Assembly (NCBI GenBank): GCA_027295245.1
Contig: JAPULF010000133.1
Location: forward strand, 1 to 5,228
DNA: 5,228 nucleotides
DNA from: Planctomycetota bacterium
Lineage (GTDB): Bacteria; Planctomycetota; Phycisphaerae; UBA1845; UTPLA1
Direction of reading: 5' to 3'
Below are positions 1-5,228 of this stretch, piece by piece. The position numbers and the translations under genes were made by a program. A model generated the notes under the pieces. The model was not told where the DNA came from and searched no databases. It saw nothing but the letters and a program-made list of their open reading frames with translations. How positions within the stretch are numbered: position 1 is the stretch's first letter; every line of letters begins with the position of its first letter.

Positions 1-230
1 ACGAGTTTAGCGATTCGAGGGTTGCAGGTCCACCTTATATGACGACCGAGTGCGACGGTTCACTACGGCCGAATCTTATCGCTGTATTGGCTCTCAATGC
101 ATAAACCATTGTGATTTCACAAGTTATGGTATTTCCGGTCACGCCGTGTTTGATATCGTTCGGATGCGCGAATGTCGCCGCCGAGACGCAACGGGAGCGA
201 GGCTGGCGAATACCCATCGACACCGATTGA
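1..230. other. Lower-GC region without a supportable gene
   Basis: I see no convincing gene here. By hand count, positions 61-120 hold 26 G/C of 60, well below the neighbouring genes, which fits intergenic DNA. Frame 3 on the + strand is open from the window edge to a TAA at 102-104 (33 codons). It could be the 3' end of an upstream gene, but nothing in it is recognisable. Frame 1 is open only to the TGA at 40-42. No tRNA T-arm consensus and no hairpin followed by a T-run was found on either strand, so there is no visible terminator for the minus-strand gene that ends at 231. Confidence 0.5.
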
Positions 231-512
231 TCAATCGTCGTACCGGTCTTCCAAACGCTTGTACTTCCGCTTCCATTCGTCGCGCTCGTCCTTGGCCTTT
301 CGCTTGCTCTCCTCGAGCTTTTCGACCTTTCGATTCAGGTGGCGGATCTCGGCGTATGCCTTTTCGAGTACGCGTTTGGCTTCCTCATGCGAGTTCGTTT
401 TCGGTACCTGACTGGCGTCCACAGGCTTTTGCCGCCGCCCACCGAAGACACTGACATTGTCGGGGGCCTTGATGTTGAGACATGCCGGCAAGAAGAGGAC
501 CCGTCCGATCAC
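231..512 (-). CDS. Small charged coiled-coil protein, function unknown
   Basis: A 93-residue hypothetical protein that I cannot assign to a family. Residues 1-40 are mixed, with a short hydrophobic start (MIGRVLFLPAC). Residues 42-91 are very rich in Lys, Arg and Glu and look like one long amphipathic helix. A heptad register can be followed: L49, A52, I56, L59, V63, L66 and, after charged positions, W80, Y84 and L87. This suggests a coiled-coil that oligomerises or acts as a short spacer. Third codon positions are mostly G or C on this strand, which supports real coding. The start is uncertain: GTG at 512 is the first possible start, since an in-frame TAG lies two codons upstream, but no clear Shine-Dalgarno precedes it. 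An in-frame GTG at 422 would leave 63 residues, essentially only the helix. LPAC resembles a lipobox but sits too close to the N-terminus, without a proper charged region, to call a lipoprotein. The gene is divergent from miaA. Confidence 0.55.
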   Translation of the reverse strand: MIGRVLFLPACLNIKAPDNVSVFGGRRQKPVDASQVPKTNSHEEAKRVLEKAYAEIRHLNRKVEKLEESKRKAKDERDEWKRKYKRLEDRYDD

Positions 513-637
513 AAGCTACGAATGGCGAAGCGCAGGCATGATATCATGACCTCCCGCAAGGACGGATTCGCAACGTGGGCATGCTATCGTGAACGGTTCC
601 GCCCGGTCAACTTCACGCGGTCGCAAAGAGACATTGA
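513..637. promoter_or_regulatory. Divergent intergenic region with 12-bp palindrome
   Basis: This 125-bp gap lies between the divergent small minus-strand gene and miaA, so it should hold promoters for both. The clearest structure is the perfect palindrome CATGATATCATG at 537-548. Because it is symmetric, it places TATCAT (5 of 6 matches to the TATAAT -10 box) on both strands. No good -35 box lies 16-18 bp upstream of it in either direction. A second + strand candidate is TGCTATCGT at 582-590, an extended -10 with 4 of 6 matches, also without a convincing -35. The gap must have regulatory content, but which of these elements is used is a guess. Confidence 0.35.
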
Positions 638-1609
638 ATGTCGCAAGAAGCTTCTATCGGTTCGCCGCTTACCCTTTTGCTGGGATGTACGGCCTGCGGA
701 AAGACGGAGGTGGCACTGGAGCTAGCTCGTCGTCTGGACGCGGAGATTCTCAGCGTCGATTCGATGCAGGTCTACCGCCGCATGGATATCGGCACGGCGA
801 AGCCGAGTCCGGAGGAGCGAGCGGCCGTGCGGCACCATCTCATCGACGTGGTCGAGCCCGGGGCGACGTTCAGCGTGGCCGAATTCGTCGAGATGTCGGA
901 TCGGGCGATCGCGGAGATCAGCGGCCGTGGAGGCCGGGTTCTGGCGGTCTCCGGGACGCCGCTCTATCTGATGGGCCTGATGTACGGACTGTTCGAGGGC
1001 CCGTCGGCCGATGCGGCTTTTCGGGCGGCTCTTCGGGCGCGTGCGTCCGATGAGGGCATCGCGGCCTTGCACGCCGAACTCGGCAAGGTGGACCCGGCCG
1101 CCGCCGAACGTATTCATCCGAATGACTTAAAGCGGATCGAGCGGGCGCTGGAGGTCTGGCACGCGACCGGGCGTCCGCTGAGCGAGCAGCAACAACAGTG
1201 GTCGTCGGAATCGTTGCGATATCCGGCGGCGATCGTGGGGATCCGGCGCGACAAGGACGAGAATTCCCGACGCATAAACGTGCGCGTCAAGGGCATGATC
1301 GCACGGGGTCTGATGGATGAAGTTCGGGGTCTGTTGGCGGAGCCGGCGGGCCTCGGTCGGCAGGCCCGACAGGCCCTGGGCTACGCCGAGATCATCGGGC
1401 ATCTCGAAGGCCGCATGTCGTTGGACGAGGCGGTCGAACAAATCAAGATCGGCACCCGCCGCCTTGCCAAGCATCAGCGAACCTGGTTTCGTAAGTTTCC
1501 GCAGGCGAAGTGGGTGGAGGTATCGGCCGAGGATTCGGTGGAATCGATCGTGCAGCAACTGGTTGGCCTTGTTGCGGAGGAGATGGCCGATGTCCGTAAC
1601 GGGCGTTGA
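638..1609 (+). CDS. miaA: tRNA dimethylallyltransferase MiaA
   Basis: MiaA transfers the dimethylallyl group of DMAPP to N6 of adenosine 37 in tRNAs that read codons starting with U. This makes i6A37, which stabilises codon-anticodon pairing and reading frame. It is a cytosolic enzyme. The 323-residue length is normal. Visible in order: P-loop GCTACGKT (residues 16-23); VDSMQVYRRMDIGTAKP (40-56), with D41 at the place of the catalytic base Asp42 of E. coli; SGTPLY (105-110) where GGTxLY is usual; HPNDLKRIERALEVWHATG (160-178); QALGY (245-249); and the C-terminal tRNA-binding RRLAKHQRTWFR (274-285). R212 and R216 lie in the segment that supplies a substrate-binding arginine in the E. coli enzyme. 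ATG 638 is chosen because AAGAG at 626-630 sits 7 nt upstream and the P-loop begins at residue 16, as in the family. The P-loop differs from the common GPTAxGK(S/T) but keeps Gly-Lys-Thr, so the enzyme should be active. There is no terminator after it, so read-through into the export operon is possible. Confidence 0.97.
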   Translation: MSQEASIGSPLTLLLGCTACGKTEVALELARRLDAEILSVDSMQVYRRMDIGTAKPSPEERAAVRHHLIDVVEPGATFSVAEFVEMSDRAIAEISGRGGRVLAVSGTPLYLMGLMYGLFEGPSADAAFRAALRARASDEGIAALHAELGKVDPAAAERIHPNDLKRIERALEVWHATGRPLSEQQQQWSSESLRYPAAIVGIRRDKDENSRRINVRVKGMIARGLMDEVRGLLAEPAGLGRQARQALGYAEIIGHLEGRMSLDEAVEQIKIGTRRLAKHQRTWFRKFPQAKWVEVSAEDSVESIVQQLVGLVAEEMADVRNGR

Positions 1610-1682
1610 TTTGGCCGCGTCGGACGGCACCCGCATGGCGATTTGGGGCGGTGCAATTGGCATTCGGGGGTGGTTGACCTAG
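1590..1682 (+). CDS. Possible 30-codon small ORF overlapping the miaA end
   Basis: An ATG at 1590 opens a 30-codon frame ending at TAG 1680-1682. It overlaps the last 20 bases of miaA in another frame. It is preceded by GGAGGAG (1576-1582), a near-perfect Shine-Dalgarno with 7-nt spacing. The peptide has a polar first half (MSVTGVDLAASDGTR) and a short non-polar second half (MAIWGGAIGIRGWLT), too short and interrupted by Arg to be called a membrane segment. I recognise no family. The purine-rich motif also encodes Ala-Glu-Glu in miaA, so it may be fortuitous. The position is that of a translationally coupled leader or small protein between miaA and the adaptor gene. This is a tentative call. 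Confidence 0.2.
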   Translation: MSVTGVDLAASDGTRMAIWGGAIGIRGWLT

Positions 1683-1703
1683 ACTCTTGGGTTCGACTTC
1701 GAT
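1674..1703 (+). promoter_or_regulatory. Weak sigma70-like promoter candidate for the export operon
   Basis: TTGACC (1674-1679) matches the -35 consensus TTGACA at 5 of 6 positions. At 18-bp spacing, TTCGAT (1698-1703) matches TATAAT at only 3 of 6. Transcription would start near 1710, just before the Shine-Dalgarno at 1714, leaving a very short leader for the adaptor gene at 1725. The -10 is poor, and the host's promoter rules are unknown. The position in the only sizeable gap before the operon is the main argument. The 115-bp gap (1610-1724) shows no convincing terminator or operator. Confidence 0.22.
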
Positions 1704-1713
1704 TGTTCGGATT

Positions 1714-1717
1714 GGAG
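1714..1717 (+). promoter_or_regulatory. Ribosome binding site of the adaptor gene
   Basis: GGAG lies 7 nt before ATG 1725 and fixes that start. An out-of-frame ATG at 1720 is only 2 nt from the motif and is unlikely to compete. Confidence 0.7.
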
Positions 1718-1724
1718 CAATGAG

Positions 1725-3158
1725 ATGGGACGCCGGTTCAAGAGAACGGCCGCGGTCAAGACATGGCTTATCGGTTCGGTGGTCGTGGCCCTCACCGCGG
1801 GCGGACTTTCTTTCAAGTTTCTCCAGGATGACAGGGCACCGAGCGAGATTGCCACGACGTTGGTCGAGACCGGTCCCATGGTGATGATAGTCGAGACGAA
1901 TGGAACCATCGAAACGCTCACGACCGTGCTGATCGGCTGTGAGACGACCGGAAAGATCATCGAGATCAATGTGGATCACGACGATGCGGTTCACAAGGAC
2001 CAGATCGTCTGCCGCATCGACCCGGAATTGGTCGAGGCCCAGCATCAAGAGTCGGTGGCGGCTCTGAATCGGGCCAAGAGCGTCTTGGTCGAGGCGCGAA
2101 TCACCCAAGACGAACAAGCCGCCAATCTTCCGGTTTTGACGGAGCAGGCCCTTGCCATGAAGCAGGAGGCCGAGGCGGCGTTGGCCGAGGCGGAATACAA
2201 CTGGAAGCGCATCGACGAACTTTACAAAGAGGACAACGCCTCCGAAACCGAGTGGAAGTCGATCGAATACCGATGGAAAAGCGCTCAGGCCAGCCTGACG
2301 AACGCAACGGCGGCCCATCAGAAGTCCATGAATGACGAGGAATTCCTGCCGAAGCGGGCGGCGACCACCATCGAGCAGGCGATCGCGGCCGAAAAGCTGG
2401 CCCAGGCCCGCTTCGATTCGACGAAGACCCAAGTCGATAAATGTGTCATCCGCTCGCCGATCGACGGGATCGTCCTGAAGCGCTACATGGATGTCGGCGC
2501 CACCGTCAATGCGACGTTCCAGACGCCGCCGCTGTTTCTGCTGGCCCCGAGCCTGGAGCGCATGCGGGTACACGCGAAGATCAGCGAGTCGGACATCGGC
2601 CATATCGCGATCGGGCAGACGGCGCGGTTCACGATTGACGCCAAGGGGAAGCGGACATTCGAAGGTCGGATCATCGAACGTCGGAGTCAACCGGACGTAA
2701 TCCAGAACGTGGTGACGTACACCGTGATATTTAAGGTGGACAACGACGAGCAGCAGTCCTTGCTGCCCGGCTTGACGGTGAACGTCGAGATCGAGTGTGT
2801 GAACAAGCCCGAGGTCCTGAAGATAGCCAATTCCGCGCTCAGATTCACACCGCCGCTGCCTCTCGACGTCCGACGCAAGATGCGAGATGCGTCGGACTGG
2901 CCCGATCGGCCCGTAGGCCCTGATGGCAAGGCTCCGGATTACTGCGAGAAGGGCTATGCCTGGAAATTCGACGAGGCGGCACTCGACTGGAAGGTCACGC
3001 CGCTTTGGATCGGCATTACGGATAATACCGATACCGAAATCATTGTCGGCGCCCGACTCGGCGACCGCTTCATCAAGAAATTCAAGCTCAAGCAGGGCTC
3101 GAAGTTCACCCTTCAGGAGGCATTTCGACAAGCGGACCCGAGCAATCGGAGACTTTAA
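1725..3158 (+). CDS. MacA/HlyD-type periplasmic adaptor of an ABC exporter
   Basis: A 477-residue membrane fusion protein that should link the inner-membrane ABC permease to an outer-membrane channel. Residues 1-12 are basic, followed by one hydrophobic segment (about 13-30) that looks like an uncleaved N-terminal anchor. No lipobox is seen. The lipoyl half-motifs are at about 71-102 (TGKIIEINVDHDDAVHKDQ) and 235-275 (VIRSPIDGIVLKRYMDVGA). Between them is a long alpha-hairpin, about 103-235. Its tip carries R162, L166 and S173 (RIDELYKEDNAS), the R-x3-L-x6-S spacing of the RLS motif that AcrA and MacA use to meet TolC. The beta-barrel part follows (about 276-357), then NSALRFTPP (369-377), a segment typical of MacA-like proteins. 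Residues 383-425 form an extra hydrophilic, aromatic-rich stretch before the final strands (TPLWIGITDNTDTEIIVGARLGD, positions 425-447). The gene is first of three co-directional export genes. The substrate is unknown. MacA-like is the best label; I avoid a symbol because only the class is certain. Confidence 0.94.
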   Translation: MGRRFKRTAAVKTWLIGSVVVALTAGGLSFKFLQDDRAPSEIATTLVETGPMVMIVETNGTIETLTTVLIGCETTGKIIEINVDHDDAVHKDQIVCRIDPELVEAQHQESVAALNRAKSVLVEARITQDEQAANLPVLTEQALAMKQEAEAALAEAEYNWKRIDELYKEDNASETEWKSIEYRWKSAQASLTNATAAHQKSMNDEEFLPKRAATTIEQAIAAEKLAQARFDSTKTQVDKCVIRSPIDGIVLKRYMDVGATVNATFQTPPLFLLAPSLERMRVHAKISESDIGHIAIGQTARFTIDAKGKRTFEGRIIERRSQPDVIQNVVTYTVIFKVDNDEQQSLLPGLTVNVEIECVNKPEVLKIANSALRFTPPLPLDVRRKMRDASDWPDRPVGPDGKAPDYCEKGYAWKFDEAALDWKVTPLWIGITDNTDTEIIVGARLGDRFIKKFKLKQGSKFTLQEAFRQADPSNRRL

Positions 3159-3163
3159 GAGAA

Positions 3164-3211
3164 ATGAGACGCCATTCCGGCCGGCCTTGTCCGATTGCCC
3201 AACCCCTATGA
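3164..3211 (+). CDS. Possible 15-codon leader ORF coupled to the ATPase start
   Basis: An ATG at 3164 opens MRRHSGRPCPIAQPL and stops at TGA 3209-3211, which overlaps the ATPase ATG (3208-3210) as ATGA. GGAG at 3148-3151, inside the adaptor end, lies 12 nt upstream. The ATPase ATG itself has no visible Shine-Dalgarno in its C-rich upstream stretch. A ribosome finishing the mini-ORF could therefore restart on the ATPase gene. The peptide is not recognisable, and the act of translation would matter more than the product. A chance arrangement is quite possible. Confidence 0.25.
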   Translation: MRRHSGRPCPIAQPL

Positions 3212-3990
3212 CCCAGTCCATTGTCTCGACCAGTTCCGGCCCCGACGACAAGTTGATGATCAGGCTGCGCGATCTTCACAAGGTCTACGACAGCGGTCCC
3301 AGCGCGGTCCACGCACTGCGCGGGCTGAACGTGGACATCGCGGACGGGCGTTACGTCGCGATCATGGGGGCCAGCGGCTGCGGCAAGTCTACACTCTTGA
3401 ATATTCTCGGGGCCTTGGACGTGCCGACAGAGGGCACCTATTCGATCGCGGGGCAGGAAACCGGAACGCTCGACCGCGACGAGCTGGCCAGTTTGCGAAA
3501 CACGTACATCGGATTCATTTTCCAGAATTTCAATCTGCTGACGCGCTGCACGGCATTCGAAAACGTCGAGCTGCCCATGGTGTATGCGGGGGTGCCGGCG
3601 CGACAGCGGCGCGACGCGGCGGTGGCGGCCCTGGAGCGCGTGGACCTGGCCGATCGCATGGACCATATTCCCTCGCAGTTGTCCGGCGGGCAGCAGCAAC
3701 GGGTTGCGATTGCTCGGGCGTTGGTGAACCACCCGCGGGTGCTGCTGGCGGATGAGCCCACGGGCAACCTGGATTCGCACACCAGCCAGGAGATCATGAA
3801 GTCGCTGCGCCACCTGCACGAGGTGGAGAAACTGACGATTGTGCTCGTGACGCACGATCCGGGCGTGGCTTCGTTTACCGAGCGGGTCATCGTGCTGCGC
3901 GACGGCGAGATCATCACCGATCAACCGACGCCTCGTTGCGGCGGTCCGGAAGTGCCCGATGTCCGGGCGTTGACGCTGGCGGAGGCGTAG
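3208..3990 (+). CDS. ABC exporter ATPase, MacB/LolD type
   Basis: A 260-residue stand-alone nucleotide-binding subunit, a normal length for LolD and split MacB ATPases. It hydrolyses ATP on the cytoplasmic face and drives the permease encoded next. All motifs are intact: A-loop Tyr Y27, Walker A GASGCGKST (54-62), Q-loop Q106 in FIFQNFNLL, signature LSGGQQQR (158-165), Walker B VLLADEPT (178-185) with catalytic E183, D-loop GNLD (186-189) and switch His H216 in VTHDP. The text around Walker A (TLLNILGALDVPTEGTY, 62-78) is typical of the MacB/LolD/FtsE group. The frame is open further upstream, but that part lies over the adaptor gene and is not conserved-looking. ATG 3208 gives about 15 residues before the domain. 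ATG 3256 is a possible shorter start. Neither has a clear Shine-Dalgarno, and 3208 has the ATGA overlap with a mini-ORF. It lies 49 bp after the adaptor and 4 bp before the permease. LolCDE-type lipoprotein release is less likely because an adaptor gene is present. Confidence 0.95.
   Translation: MTQSIVSTSSGPDDKLMIRLRDLHKVYDSGPSAVHALRGLNVDIADGRYVAIMGASGCGKSTLLNILGALDVPTEGTYSIAGQETGTLDRDELASLRNTYIGFIFQNFNLLTRCTAFENVELPMVYAGVPARQRRDAAVAALERVDLADRMDHIPSQLSGGQQQRVAIARALVNHPRVLLADEPTGNLDSHTSQEIMKSLRHLHEVEKLTIVLVTHDPGVASFTERVIVLRDGEIITDQPTPRCGGPEVPDVRALTLAEA
3981..3985 (+). promoter_or_regulatory. Ribosome binding site that supports the GTG start of the permease
   Basis: GGAGG lies inside the last codons of the ATPase gene, 9 nt before GTG 3995. 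This favours GTG 3995 over the in-frame ATG at 4025, and it ties permease translation to ribosomes finishing the ATPase gene. Confidence 0.7.
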
Positions 3991-3994
3991 TCTG

Positions 3995-5227
<1,233 letters not shown>

Positions 5228-5228
5228 T

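Noticed and set aside
19..37. GGTTGCAGGTCCACC resembling a tRNA T-arm
   Set aside because: It lacks the GTTCRANYC core, and no matching acceptor or anticodon arms were found upstream within the window.
50..454. A + strand open frame of 134 codons opposite the small coiled-coil gene
   Set aside because: No recognisable motif, Cys/Arg/His-rich product, and the opposite strand has the better codon third-position pattern from 231 to 512.
1610..1724. Search for a terminator between miaA and the export operon
   Set aside because: No stem of useful length followed by T residues was seen. Only 4-6 bp chance pairings such as CAATTG and TCGA repeats occur.
3115..3120. AGGAGG inside the end of the adaptor gene
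   Set aside because: No ATG, GTG or TTG follows at a usable distance. It encodes part of LQEA and appears accidental.
3177..3186. CCGGCCGGCC, overlapping short palindromes before the ATPase gene
   Set aside because: It is a GC-only self-complementary run with almost no loop and no T-run after it, so it is neither a terminator nor a clear operator.
1443..3251. A 602-codon open frame on the minus strand, longer than the adaptor gene it opposes
   Set aside because: It is antisense to the end of miaA and the whole adaptor gene, both with clear family motifs. Its product is an Arg/Leu/Asp/His-rich sequence without recognisable domains, as expected from the reverse complement of GC-biased codons.

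Overview
The window holds two functional blocks on the + strand and one small minus-strand gene. Nothing in it amounts to a previously undescribed system. The protein families and the high GC of the genes (41 of 60 bases in 781-840, counted by hand) suggest a Gram-negative bacterium with an outer membrane. The MiaA P-loop form (GCTACGKT) and the split MacAB layout with a long adaptor remind me of Planctomycetota. That placement is an impression, not a demonstration.

Layout: 1-230 is a lower-GC stretch with no gene I can support. A minus-strand gene (512 to 231) encodes a 93-residue charged coiled-coil protein of unknown role. A 125-bp divergent intergenic region with a perfect 12-bp palindrome separates it from miaA (638-1609), a tRNA A37 dimethylallyltransferase. 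A 115-bp gap follows, with no visible terminator. The gap holds a possible 30-codon ORF behind a perfect Shine-Dalgarno sequence and a weak promoter candidate.

From 1725 to 5227 there is a three-gene ABC export operon: a membrane-anchored periplasmic adaptor (MacA/HlyD type), an ATPase (MacB/LolD type, 3208-3990) and a permease with the MacB/FtsX fold (3995-5227). The gaps are 49 and 4 bp. The ATPase would dimerise and drive two permease subunits. The permease periplasmic domains would couple to a ring of adaptors. The adaptor hairpin carries an R-x3-L-x6-S motif with the AcrA/MacA spacing, which predicts docking to a TolC-like outer-membrane channel. No such channel is encoded here. The substrate cannot be read from the sequence.

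The points most worth a second look are the RLS motif without a channel gene, an aromatic-rich insert in the adaptor C-terminal part, a glycine-rich permease segment encoded by a seven-G run with G-quadruplex potential, and two tiny ORFs at gene junctions.
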